Shown piece by piece: positions 19,556-29,601 of a stretch of 64,000 nt of DNA. A model generated the notes under the pieces. That model was not told the origin of the DNA and ran no database searches. It worked only from the letters and a program-made list of their open reading frames with translations. The first letter of the stretch is position 1, and each line of letters starts with the position of its first letter. The stretch comes from Typha latifolia (lineage: Eukaryota; Streptophyta; Magnoliopsida; Poales; Typhaceae): assembly GCA_019914945.1 (NCBI GenBank), contig CM034103.1, forward strand, positions 6,944,001 through 7,008,000, given 5' to 3'. The position numbers and the translations under genes are program-made.

Positions 19556-20404
19556 ATGCCCAGAAAAGCTGCAGTTTCCAAGAAACCTAGGTCACCTTCC
19601 TCACCTACTTCGGCTCCAAAGTTTTCTACTTCAACGGCTGCCGGGCGATACAAACATAATTTTGGGACCCGTCCTGTTATCTGTGAACGACCCGTGGTCA
19701 TATCCGATTTTTCTACCTTGGGGATAGAACAGATATTTACTGAGCGAGGATGGTTATCGGTGTGTCGGATGAGCGGAACTGCTTATGTGGAAGTTGTTCA
19801 GGAATTTTTTTGTAATGCCACGGTTTTAGAACGTTGTATTCGTTCTACTATTCATGGGGTGTCTGTGTACTTGGACTCAGATGTCATTCGCGCTGAACTT
19901 CGTCTTCTTGATGGTGAGTTCCAGTACCCCACGTCTGCTCTACTTCCTGATGTCGATGACTATGCTGGCACTGTACTGATCAAAGGGGAACATTGGAAGG
20001 GGAACATGATGCCGCATGCGAAGCTGACACCAGTGGCTCGCATGCTTCAGCGGTTTTGTCTGTACAATGTCACCCCTAAGACTCGACATTCAAGCATTAG
20101 TCTAGATCGTGCATTTCTTCTTCATGCAATGTTATCTGGCGTCTCGGTTGATTTGGCTGGGGTGATCTATGATTCAATACTCACAGCAGCATAGAAAGAA
20201 GCACCTCGTGAGGGGTTACCGTTTGGCATCTTTATTACAAATTTGTGCACTCAGAGTGGGGTGCGTGTGGATGCTTTGGAACCTTCTCTTACTTCGCACA
20301 AACCGTTGGATCGAATTACTCTTAAGCGGAGTCAAGCTCACGACCAGTCGTCTCCTCTCAAGCCGTCCTCTTCCGCCGCTGGTCGCTCCTCGCACCTCGA
20401 CAGT
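19556..20404 (+). pseudogene. Copia extra ORF, second copy
   Basis: ATG 19556 opens MPRKAAVSKKPRSPSSPTS. Without the LTR that splits the other copy, it reads through FGTRPVICERPVVISDFSTL, TERGWLSVCRMSGTAYVEVV, DVIRAELRLLDGEFQYP and LTPVARMLQRFCLYNVTPK. An AAG-to-TAG type change stops it at 20192-20194. A second frame (20243 onward: GVRVDALEPSLTSHKPLDRI) continues the protein after a 1-bp loss. The C-terminal serine/acidic tail is cut at 20404. The role is unknown and the family guess is the same as for the copy at 4877. Confidence 0.7.
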
Positions 20405-20729
20405 TCTCAAAGATGGAGCCAAATCCAAGTCTTATCCGAACTCATGAGAATCCAATATTTTCAAACTTTGTTGGTGCGTTCGAACGCGGCCCGAGTGAGT
20501 TGGAACGGCATGACATGATCTCAGGTGCGTTCGAATGGGCCCGAGTGCGTTCGAACGCGACAGCTTGAATTCTTTAGGTTGCGTTCGAATGCGTTTGTGA
20601 ACGCAGCTCTCGGTCTGTGTGAACGCATGTCATGAACGGCATGACATGATCTCAAGTGCGTTCGAATGCGACAGCTTGAATTCTTCAGGTTGCATTCGAA
20701 CGCATTTGTGAACGCAGCTCTCATTCTCC
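20405..20729 (-). repeat. Partial CB LTR, reversed
   Basis: The complement of the 44-bp unit and palindrome array of CB LTRs (ATGGAGCCAAATCCAAGTC, then TTCGAACGC/TTCGAATGC motifs to about 20720). Both LTR ends are missing. Confidence 0.8.
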
Positions 20730-21094
20730 TCCATATGTAGAGTTTCAAAACTAGTAGTCAACCTCTGAAAGTTTAGAAAGTTTTACACCATAGTTCCTTC
20801 GTGAGTAGTTTCTAAGATCGTCCAAGCTTCTTTTGCTATTTCACAAGTATAAATTCTTCTAAATTTTTCCGAGGAAACACAACTAAAAATTGCATTTATT
20901 GCCTTGCTATTCCATCCAACTTTTTTATAATCTGACCTATCCCATGACTCTATCGGTTTTTCAGCAAGTTTATCATCCTCCATGCACATTGGTGGACTCC
21001 AACTGTTCACAACGGCAAACCATACTCATTCATCTATAGACTTCAAGTAAGCTCTCATCCTAGATTTCCAATATCCATAATTTGATCCCACGAC
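20730..21094 (-). pseudogene. Copia gag N-terminal fragment, reversed
   Basis: The minus strand reads GSNYGYWKSRMRAYLKSIDE, a stop, VWFAVVNSWSPPMCMEDDKL and AKEAWTILETTHEGTMV, the same gag as at 15870-16230. It joins the LTR array at 20729 with no primer site between, so it is a rearranged scrap. Confidence 0.85.
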
Positions 21095-22278
21095 CCCATT
21101 CCGGAAAGCTGACTTAGAGATCTATCGTCCATCAAAATTTGAAAACTATCCAACGGTCGGATCATCGGTAAATCAGCTTGGAAGATACAGCTATATTTAG
21201 ATCCAAATTAGACCTCAATCATCATCTATTTCAAATTTTTTCCTATATTTCCTTAAATATCCTTACATATCTTCCCTATTCCCTTCCATCATATTTCATC
21301 TACCATTCATAGCCATTCCATCTCCACCATTCATCCTTAATCCTCCATAATCATCCTCCAACTAACCAATCATCCACCATATCCAAGAACTGACGGTTGG
21401 ATTCAATACATTCTACGAACGCCGCGATCCGTGATTGTATCATCGACGGAGAAATCTGACCCGAGGAAGGATACATAGCACCCGTGATTACCTCCTCCAT
21501 CGGAGAGACCAACGGTAGGATTAGAGTCGAAGAAGGATTCACAGTGCTGGTGGTTGTCTCCACCGTCAAATCGGGGATGGGACAACCCAAAGAGATGGAA
21601 GCCTCTGGAGGTGGAAGCTGGGTGGAGGTGGGGGCGATGACGGCGTAGATCTCCTCGTCCTCCACCTCTTGGATGGCGGCTACTGCAGCAGATTGGGTAG
21701 GGGCGGAGGCAGACCGTGCAAACTTGGCTGGCAGGTACGGGGCTAGGAGAGGGATGGGGCACGAATCCTAGCGGCCCAAGAAGGGCTGCCATCGCTTGTT
21801 GCCGCAACAAGGGCACTTCTCATTGTAACCCACCATCTACCTCTTGTCTTTCTAGATCTCAGAGCACGACTTCTTGGAGAAGGGAAAGGAGGCTCTTTAG
21901 GGTTGGAAATGGTAATCTTGCTTTCTTGGATGGAGCGGGGATTTGAATTGAGAGGGGGAAGGGTAGGGGTTGGGGATTTATTGAATAGGACGAGGGTGGA
22001 GACCGTTGCATTTTTTTATAGGGAAGGTCTCGTAGGCAACCATTGGGGAAACTAGGCATGCAAAAAGGAGTGATTGGTGGAGTCCGGATGCCGTTACTTG
22101 TGGAATAGTACCGGAAATGCCTACACCCCACTTTACCTTGATGCAAGAATGGAACATAACTTTTCCAAGAATCGTCGCTCGAACTCTAATTCTAACTTGA
22201 TTTTTAGTGTCATGTAATACCAATGCAGCCCATGATTGAATAGTGGAGACTTTTCCATGTGCCATGAAATATTTTTTT
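21095..22278. other. Unclassified region left of the MITE
   Basis: This is not similar to any LTR family in the window. Open frames on the minus strand at 21351-21665 and 21403-21816 are P/S/T-rich (for example IYAVIAPTSTQLPPPEASIS and QISPSMIQSRIAAFVECIES) with no domain I know. They overlap in different frames, so one or both are decayed. Candidates are a host gene fragment or the LTR or leader of a copia element. 21095-21350 holds no ORF. I cannot assign a function. Confidence 0.3.
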
Positions 22279-23152
22279 TGAATTTTTACAAATCACACCC
22301 TACATTTTGCCTATTTTATGATTCACACCTCGTCTTTGGAGATTTTATAATGCGACCCTTCATTTTTTTTCTATAATGTTTATTTAACACTCTAACGTTA
22401 CTTTAGCTAACTGACATTAACCATATTATATAGTTTATGTGACTCTAGTTCAAAAATTACTAAAATACCCTTAAAAGGTCCTGACCTAACCTAAATCCCC
22501 ACAAAATCCTTTTTTCCCAAACTAAACCCTGACCCCATAAAATCTAAATCCTCTTATCTATAACTAAACCATACCTCACAAAATTATAATATCAAAACCC
22601 ACAACCCACAAGAATCCCCCAAAATCTCTATCACGTACAAACCTTAGAAGCTTCCCCTAACTTTACTTATTTTTCTCCATCTCTTCAGCACAAACGCCTT
22701 TATTCTCCATCTTTCCACAAATTTTCTTATCTCCCTCCCCATTTTTGAGGTTGCAAGCAACAAAGTCGGCTTGGCGTTTGGGGAGCTCTAAGATCTCCAT
22801 GGCTTGAAGTTTGGAAGCTCTAAGAGCATTTAAGTGATGTTCTCCATGATTTGAGAAAAAATAAGTATGGATGTTCAAGTTATGAATAAAATTAAAGATA
22901 AGTACAAGAGTAATTTAGGAATATTATAAATTACATAGTGGATTATAATTTAGGAATGTTATAAATTATATAGTGGATTATAACAGAATATTCTCTTTCT
23001 GGTGTCATTCAGTTTGATTATGGTTAGGTTAAGTTAACTTAGGGTGTTAAATGAACATTATAGGAAAAGGAGGGGTCGTGTTATAAAATCCCCAAAGACG
23101 ATGTGCGAATCATAAAATATGTAAAATATAGGGTGCGATTTGTAAAAATCCC
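22279..23152. mobile_element. Mutator-like MITE with long terminal inverted repeats
   Basis: The left end (TGAATTTTTACAAATCACAC) and the complement of the right end (GGGATTTTTACAAATCGCAC) stay alignable for roughly 130-140 bp: about 22279-22415 against 23015-23152. The interior is A/T-rich with no transposase. The flanks AATATTTTT and AATACTTTT may be a 9-bp target duplication with one mismatch, which fits Mutator-like elements, but the poly-T makes the exact edge uncertain. Confidence 0.75.
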
Positions 23153-23776
23153 AATACTTTTACAACCCATGATGGAGTGGAGTCTCTTCCACATGCCATG
23201 CAACACCCATGCAACCCCGTGATCTTGTAGTGGGGTCTCTACAGGAGTATTCTATTATGCTTTCTCTAAATACATGTTTTTTTTTCACAGTGCATTTCAT
23301 GTTTCATTTGCTTATGTGTGTAATCACCTCATTATGAGGTAGTGGCATCAGTTTAGGAGTTTACAATTTCCACTTTAGTCTAAAGCTCCTCTTGATATGA
23401 AGAATGGAGTGTCTTTTTATTTAAGAAGTAAAGGCAGTAGCCAAGTAGAAAACCTAACTAACTATTTGAAAACTCAAGAGAGGACCAGCTCCGTCAAAGA
23501 AGCTCTCTATTAAACTTCATGCAAATCCATTTTAACCCATGTCACGCAGAAGCCACCCATACACCCACATATATCAATAAAGATGCATGACCATTAGATT
23601 CCCCTCCTACCGGGTGCAAAACCAGTAAGCCTTCGGCCATATAGATACGTACCGGCCCCCACTTCCACTTCAAGAAAGCATAAATAGAGAGGTGGGTGAG
23701 CTCTTGCGCTTTGGCGTCATCTGTCCAAGCCAAAGCCAATATGCTCCTCTGGTAATTCTTGTCCGCAAAGGAGATG
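23153..23776. other. Unclassified region right of the MITE
   Basis: A minus-strand frame at 23739-23542 reads LALAWTDDAKAQELTHLSIY, AFLKWKWGPVRIYMAEG and LLVLHPVGGESNGHASLL. It appears to continue across the GA insertion into 29602-29660 with one stop. I recognise no family. A motif near 23166-23206 (CCCATGATGGAGTGGAG) resembles 22226-22268 across the MITE, hinting at an older duplication. It might be the 3' end or LTR of the CG copia at 29602. Confidence 0.3.
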
Positions 23777-23781
23777 GGTTG

Positions 23782-24337
23782 TGATACAATTCAGACTTCA
23801 CCGACGTCGTCTCAAGCATGGATTCACTTTAGGAGTGTTTTTGTTTCATGTTTTAGTGTTTAATTTCTATTAAAATAAGTTTTCTGTAAGTCGCGTTCGA
23901 ACGCGGGTGGAGTGAGTTCGAATGCGGTTTGTGAACGTGGGTGAAGATAGTGTTCGAACGCCTGCATCACGTTCGCAAATCCAGAAGAGCTAATTCGGTG
24001 CGTTCGAACGCGGTCGGGCGAGTTCGAACGTGGTCGGCGAAAATTGTGTTTTAGGGTTAATTTGAGTTGTTGGTTAGCCTATAAAAGGGTGTGTATGGCA
24101 ACCAAAATTATTATTGATTATTGAGAATTGAGTTTGCCTTGCCTCCTTCGTCTTCTTCGCTCCCGTTCCCTCAATCCCCGGCGACGCCGCTTCTAACCTC
24201 CCTCGTCCGGCTAATCACCCTAGTCCCTTAGGGGTGGCCCTCTTCTCCCCCTTCGTCCAATCTATCCAACACTTGCCCTAATCCTTCCATCAACCACAAC
24301 CCTTCCACCATCACTTTTCACTGGTGCCACCACATTA
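23782..24337 (+). repeat. Outer, truncated GA 5' LTR
   Basis: The first 556 bp of the LTR, including palindromes at about 23896-24040 and TATAAAAG at 24080-24087. It stops at CCACATTA, where the next LTR begins. One internal repeat block present in the other copies is missing. Confidence 0.9.
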
Positions 24338-25280
24338 TGATACGATTCGGATTTCACCGACGACGTCTCGAGCATGGATTCACTTTAGGAGTGTTTTTGT
24401 TTCATGTTTTAGTGTTTAATTTCCATTAAAATAAGTTTTCTGTAAGTCGCGTTCGAACGCGGGTGGAGTGAGTTCGAACGCGGTTTGTGAACAGGGTTGT
24501 GAACGTGGGTGAAGATAGTGTTCGAACGCCTGCATCACGTTTGCAAATACTGACAGGCGCGTTCGCTCCCGCGTTCGAACGCCTGCATCGCGTTTGCAAA
24601 TCCAGAAGAGCTAATTCGGTGCGTTCGAATGCGGTCGACGAAAATTGTATTTTAGGGTTAATTTGAGTTGTTGGTTAGCCTATAAAAGGGTGTGTATGGC
24701 AACCAAAATTATTATTGATTATTGAGATTGAGTTTTGCCTTGCCTCCTTCGTCTTCTTCGCTCCCGTTCCCTCAATCCTAGGCGATGCCGCTTCTAACCT
24801 CCCTCGACCGGCCAATCACCCTAGTCCCTTAGGAGTGGCCCTCTCCTCCCCCTTCTTCCAATCTATCCAACACTTGACCTAACTCTTCCATCAACCATAA
24901 CCCTTCCACCACCACTTTTTCACCGGTGCCACCCCATTAACGCCGGTCCTCCACCATCCACCATTACCTAGGATCTCGTGCCTCCATCCACGGATCCAAA
25001 ACAGAGCATCCTGATGTTCGTCCACTAAACGAACGATATCTCGAGATCCCCAACTCCGATTCGCCTAAAAATAGATTTATTGGAAAGCTCTTTTCTGGGC
25101 TTAGAACATATAAAAATGTCACATCGATCCGACGGCGGAACATTTTGGGATCTTATTTCAAAGTTCTGTGCAAGATCTAGTCCAGATCTGAGAATTAGAA
25201 AAGATTGATCTTTAGCCCTAAAGGAGAGATCGCATCAAGCTTGGTATCAGAGCTCCATAATCAGAGGCGTGATCGTATCA
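24338..25280 (+). repeat. Complete GA 5' LTR
   Basis: It starts TGATACGATTCGG and ends GTGATCGTATCA, giving a terminal inverted repeat of about 9 bp. TATAAAAG is at 24681, with palindromes at 24448-24630. An extra primer-site-like TTGGTATCAGAGC lies inside the LTR end at about 25241. Confidence 0.95.
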
Positions 25281-25296
25281 AGCTGGTATCAGAGCC
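25241..25296 (+). promoter_or_regulatory. Doubled tRNA-Met primer-binding site
   Basis: TGGTATCAGAGC at 25242-25253 lies in the LTR terminus and TGGTATCAGAGCC at 25284-25296 lies 3 bp after the LTR end. Each follows a GATCGYATCAAGC unit. The second is the functional position. At the 3' LTR the inner copy has decayed to TGGTATCGAGC. Confidence 0.85.
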
Positions 25297-25321
25297 ACCG
25301 TTCCTCGGACAAGCGCTTCCA

Positions 25322-26954
25322 ATGACGACAACCAGATCCATGGCTGCACGGCGAGATGATGAAGAAGAGATTCTCCCAATAGAGGAGGGAGAAACGATTG
25401 CAGGGATTTCCACCCGTGGAACCGCCCGATCTAATCAGAATATGGAAGAACCTAGCGTTCAAGCCGTGTTGGGGTCTCTTTCAGAGCAAATGGCCATCAA
25501 CAACCAGATGATGATGGAGATGATGCGGGAACTACGGGTGACAAGGGAAGCAATGGCGAACGGGAAAGCACCATCGACCCCACGACGCGAGTCCACCTCC
25601 TTGAACCTACCGCCACCGGTTCAGTCTTTGCAACCACAAGAGCCGCTGCTACCACCACCCTATGGGCAGAGGCAAGCAAGGATGGTTACACCAGGTCCAG
25701 TTGTAGGTGAACCCATCCGACGGGTGAACCACTATGGAGACCGCCTTGGAGATCAAGATCCGTGGGCGGGTCAATACGATCCGGAACCATGGCAAGTTAA
25801 TCAAAACCGAAGGAGGGATCATCAACCCTTCATGGTGCATCCTCCCCCGGTTAGACAAGGACATGATCCGGAACGAGACAATGGCATCCGTGGACAAGTC
25901 GTGCGTCTCGAATTCCCCAAGTTCAAAGGTGGCGACCCAATCGATTGGTTGTATAGGGCGGAGCAATTCTTTCCATACCAAGGAACGGCGGAAGAGTACA
26001 AGGTGACGCTTGCGAGCTTCCACCTTGAGGATGCGGCGCTTCATTGGTTTCGAGTAGCCAATGCCACTGAGGCTATCGAAACTTAGGCTGAATTTTGCGC
26101 CGATATCACACGGCGATTTGGAGCATCGGGCTATGAAGACTTTGATGCTCTCCTCTCAAAGACGGTACAGAAGACCACGGTTGTGTCATACCAAGAAGAA
26201 TTTGAGAGGATTAGTAGCCGATATCATCCACCATGGACGGATCAGCAACTTCGCAACACCTTCATCTCCGGGCTGCGAGGTGACATACAAGCCGATGTGA
26301 GGGCTTTAAGGCCTAGAACCTTAAACGAGGCCTTCGAAGATGCGGTGCTTATGGAAGACAAACATAGGGCCATGAAGATACACTTGAAACAGAGTTGGAT
26401 GAGCCAAGGAAGCCGCAATCAAGCTCAACCAAACATAGCAGAGGGAAATACTATCGTAGTACCAAGGGTTGCTGCTACAGTGGTACCTCCTCGAGCACCC
26501 TTGAAACCATCCCAAGATGTGAAGTATGCACCTAGAGGTCCGGGACAAGCACTCACACCAGCCCAAGTAGAAGAAAGAAGAGCCAAGGGCCTATGCTTCC
26601 ATTGTGATGAGAAGTTTGTACCCGGGCATCGTTGCGCTAAACCGATGGGATCGGTGATGCTAATCAATGGATTGGAGGAAGCGGAGGACGAGTTTGCAGC
26701 TGAAGGTGCAGATGTGGCTGGACATCAAGGAGAAGAAGCTGAGGAGCAACCCGTGGAGGACATGATAGCCGAAATCTCCCTCCACGCCTATTCGGGGAAA
26801 GCTGCGCCAAAGACCTTGCGGGTGAACGGGGTAGTCAAGAAAACCACAATGAGAATCTTGATTGACACCGGGTCCACCCACAACTTCATTGACAAGAGGC
26901 TCCTTAGGAAGATTGGGCTCGAGTCGGAACCCACGGAAGGGTTCGATGTGACGA
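25322..26954 (+). pseudogene. Chromovirus gag and protease, one stop codon and one deletion
   Basis: ATG 25322 (MTTTRSMAARRDDEEE). Gag reads EFPKFKGGDPIDWLYRAEQF, TLASFHLEDAALHWFR, then a TAG at 26084-26086 in what is elsewhere a tryptophan codon. The frame continues in register: YQEEFERISSRYHPP, ALRPRTLNEAFEDAVLMEDK and a Ty3 knuckle CFHCDEKFVPGHRC (about 26592). Protease has an intact active site, ILIDTGSTHNFID, at about 26853. Near 26955 roughly 50 bp of protease is missing and the frame shifts by one. Gag-protease would thus need stop readthrough and a frameshift. Confidence 0.9.
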
Positions 26955-28622
26955 TTGAAGGTGCAAGGCCAAACTTTCACATTGGATCTTTATCCGTTGG
27001 CCTTGCAAGGTGCCGATATTGTTTTGGGGACCCAATGGCTTCGAAGCTTGGGGCCCATGACATTTGATTTTACAAGCCTCACATTGACGTTTTGGAGAAA
27101 TGACAAGAGAGTGCTGCTAGATGGAAGCCAACCGCTGCTTGAACTTCCAAATGAAGGGGTCGCAAGGGAGCTCGCTTCTTTCTCGGCGCCCACCTTTCCT
27201 TTCTTCTCAGATCTGCGGAGAGCTAGTGCAGAGGATAGTGAGCTGGTCCAACTCATGGAGTTGAGAGAGAACCCCTCAAGCCACCCCGAGCACGAGGAGC
27301 GTGATGGGTTAGTACTAGAGTGCGGGCGAATCAAGGTACCCCGAAACGAAGAGCTACAGAGACTATTGATGGCACACTTCCATGATACTCCTATAGCAGG
27401 GCATGAAGGGGTATTACGTACCTACAAGCTGCTGGCCCAAAACTGTACATGGACAGCGATGAAGACGGACATGAAGAAGTATGTGCGTGAATGTCAAATC
27501 TGCCAACAAGTCAAATCGGAGGCACTCAAGCCTAGCGGGCTGCTACAACCACTACCTATACTAGAGCGTATTTGGGAGGATATCTCCATGGACTTCATCG
27601 AGGGGCTGCCGGAGGTTCGAGGACAATCGGTGGTGTTTATTGTGGTGGATAGACTGAGCAAATATGCTCATTTCATAACATTGTCTCACCCGTTTTCATT
27701 AAAAAGGGTTGCTGAAATTTTTGTTCGGGAAGTGGCACGCTTGCATGGGATGCCTAGGACGATCGTGTCAGACCGGGATCGCATCTTCATCAGTGAGTTT
27801 TGGTCCGAGTTCTTCAAATTGCAAGGGACTCAAATCAACCTGAGTTCAGCTTATCACCTCGAGACGGATGGCCAAACCGAGGTGGTGAATCGCGGACTGG
27901 AGCAATACTTGCGATGCTTTATGGCGGATCAACCAAAGGATTGGGTCAAATTCCTTCCATGGGCTGAGTGGTCATACAATACTGCTCATCACTCTAGCAT
28001 CGGCATGACCCCCTTTGAAGCGGTTTATGGGCGCACTCCCCCTGTCTTGCGTGCCTATAATAGACTCGCGGCGGCGGATAGGACCGAGCATGACTTGGAG
28101 CTTGCTGATCGAGATGAAACATTGAGACTGCTCAAGACTCACCTAGCCACAGCCCAAAACCGCATGAAGCAAACTCATGACAAAGGCCGACGTGACCGAG
28201 AATTTGAGGTGGATCAATTGGTGTTTGTTCGAGCTCAACCGTATCGGCAATCCACATTGAGACCAATTTTGAACCAAAAGTTGGGTTACAAGTACTACGG
28301 TCCGTACCGAGTGCTACAACGAATTGGTCCAGTAGCTTACCGGTTGGACCTACCTGAAGGAACCAGGATACATCCGGTCTTCCATGTATCAGCATTGAAG
28401 GCCCAGATCGGGCCTAACCGTGTGGTGGGTTCGGCCTTACCCGAACTAATGGAGGAGGATGGCCCCACTAAACCGGTTCGAGTATTAGGCCGCAGGAGAA
28501 GACGCCATGGGACCAGATTAGAGACTGAAGTGCTAATTGAGTGGCTGGGCAAATCTACTGACGAGTCTACTTGGGAGCTAGAGTCAGATATCATGGATCG
28601 CTTTCCAAACTTCAAACCTTAA
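26955..28622 (+). CDS. Protease tail, integrase, chromodomain; RT and RNase H deleted in frame
   Basis: An unbroken 555-codon frame. Residues 1-65 are the protease tail (GADIVLGTQWLRSLGPMTFD). At about residue 66-72 (27150-27170) the sequence jumps to the post-RNase H linker RELASFSAPTFP, with no frame loss. Integrase is complete: zinc ligands H143, H150, C180 and C183; catalytic D213, D273 and E309 (D-59-D-35-E). The GPY/F module is at about 449-475 ([17 protein letters not shown]) and a C-terminal chromodomain-like segment at about 507-555 (EVLIEWLGKSTDESTW). No ATG start of its own was identified; it would normally be part of gag-pol. Integrase-type chromodomains target heterochromatin in this clade. 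Confidence 0.9.
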   Translation: MKVQGQTFTLDLYPLALQGADIVLGTQWLRSLGPMTFDFTSLTLTFWRNDKRVLLDGSQPLLELPNEGVARELASFSAPTFPFFSDLRRASAEDSELVQLMELRENPSSHPEHEERDGLVLECGRIKVPRNEELQRLLMAHFHDTPIAGHEGVLRTYKLLAQNCTWTAMKTDMKKYVRECQICQQVKSEALKPSGLLQPLPILERIWEDISMDFIEGLPEVRGQSVVFIVVDRLSKYAHFITLSHPFSLKRVAEIFVREVARLHGMPRTIVSDRDRIFISEFWSEFFKLQGTQINLSSAYHLETDGQTEVVNRGLEQYLRCFMADQPKDWVKFLPWAEWSYNTAHHSSIGMTPFEAVYGRTPPVLRAYNRLAAADRTEHDLELADRDETLRLLKTHLATAQNRMKQTHDKGRRDREFEVDQLVFVRAQPYRQSTLRPILNQKLGYKYYGPYRVLQRIGPVAYRLDLPEGTRIHPVFHVSALKAQIGPNRVVGSALPELMEEDGPTKPVRVLGRRRRRHGTRLETEVLIEWLGKSTDESTWELESDIMDRFPNFKP

Positions 28623-28649
28623 GGACAAGGTTGCGGAAGCGTAGTGGAT
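28623..28649 (+). promoter_or_regulatory. Polypurine tract of element D
   Basis: AGGACAAGGTTGCGGAAGCG precedes the 3' LTR by a few bases. The same string precedes the LTRs at 37 (minus), 8566 and 63240. It is moderately purine-rich rather than pure. Confidence 0.6.
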
Positions 28650-29596
28650 TGATACGATTCGGACTTCACCGACGTCGTCTCAAGCATGGATTCACTTTAG
28701 GAGTGTTTTTGTTTCATGTTTTAGTGTTTAATTTCCATTAAAATAAGTTTTCTATAAGTCGCGTTCGAACGCGGGTGGAGTGAGTTCGAATGCGGTTTGT
28801 GAACAGGGTTGTGAACGTGGGTGAAGATAGTGTTCGAACGCCTGCATCGCGTTCGCAAATATCGACAGGCGCGTTCGCTCCCGCGTTCGAATGCCTGCAT
28901 CGCGTTCGCAAATCCAGAAGAGCTAATTCGGTGCGTTCGAACGCGGTCGGGTGAGTTCGAACGCGGTCGGCGAAAATTGTGTTTTAGGGTTAATTTGAGT
29001 TGTTGGTTAGCCTATAAAAGGGTGTGTATGGCAACCAAAATTATTATTGATTATTGAGAATTGAGTTTGCCTTGCCTCCTTCATCTTCTTCGCTCCCATT
29101 CCCTCAATCCCCAGCGACGCCGCTTCTAACCTCCCTCGTCCGGCTAATCACCCTAGTCCCTTAGGGGTGGCTCTCTTCTCCCCCTTCGTCCAATCTATCC
29201 AACACTTGCCCTAATCCTTCCATCAACTACAACCCTTCCACCATCACTTTTCACCGGTACGACCACATTAACGCCGGTCCACCTTCAACCACCATTACCT
29301 AGGATCACGTGCCTCCATCCACAGATCCAAAACAGACCATCTGACCTTTGTCCACAAATCGGATGATATCTCGAGATCCCCACATCCGATTCGCCTGCAA
29401 CTAAATTTGTTGGAAAGTTCTTTTCTGGGCTACAACATATCAAAGTTTCAAGTCGATCTGACGGCGGCATATTTCGGGATCTTATTTCAAATTTCCGTGC
29501 TAGATCAAGAATTGGAAAAGATCGACCCTTCACCAAAAAGGCGAGATCGTATCAAGCTGGTATCGAGCTCCATAGCCCAGAGGCATGATCGTATCA
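28650..29596 (+). repeat. GA 3' LTR of element D
   Basis: 947 bp, TGATACGATTCGG to ATGATCGTATCA. TATAAAAG is at 29013-29020. Exact GCGTTCGAACGC is at about 28759 and 28933, with several one-base variants between. Followed by the GGTTG duplication. Confidence 0.95.
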
Positions 29597-29601
29597 GGTT
29601 G

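Larger units (their letters stand above)
15589..20404 (+). mobile_element. Sirevirus-like copia element (element F)
   Basis: The order is 5' LTR remnant, primer site, gag, protease, integrase, first residues of RT, a deletion of RT plus RNase H, then the extra ORF. The 3' LTR in sense orientation is missing; at 20405 the sequence passes into a reversed CB LTR. It complements element B, which kept RNase H but lost integrase. Confidence 0.85.
23782..29596 (+). mobile_element. GA-family chromovirus, composite (element D)
   Basis: It is bounded by a perfect GGTTG duplication (23777-23781 and 29597-29601). The order is partial LTR (23782-24337), complete LTR (24338-25280), primer site, gag, protease, integrase, chromodomain and 3' LTR (28650-29596). 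RT and RNase H are missing. The partial LTR shares variants with the 3' LTR (CGTCGTCTCAAGCATGG, GAATTGAGTTTGCC, CTTCTCCCCCTTCG) that the full 5' LTR lacks. The full LTR and perhaps the interior therefore came from a second GA element nested in the first, followed by recombination. Confidence 0.9.
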
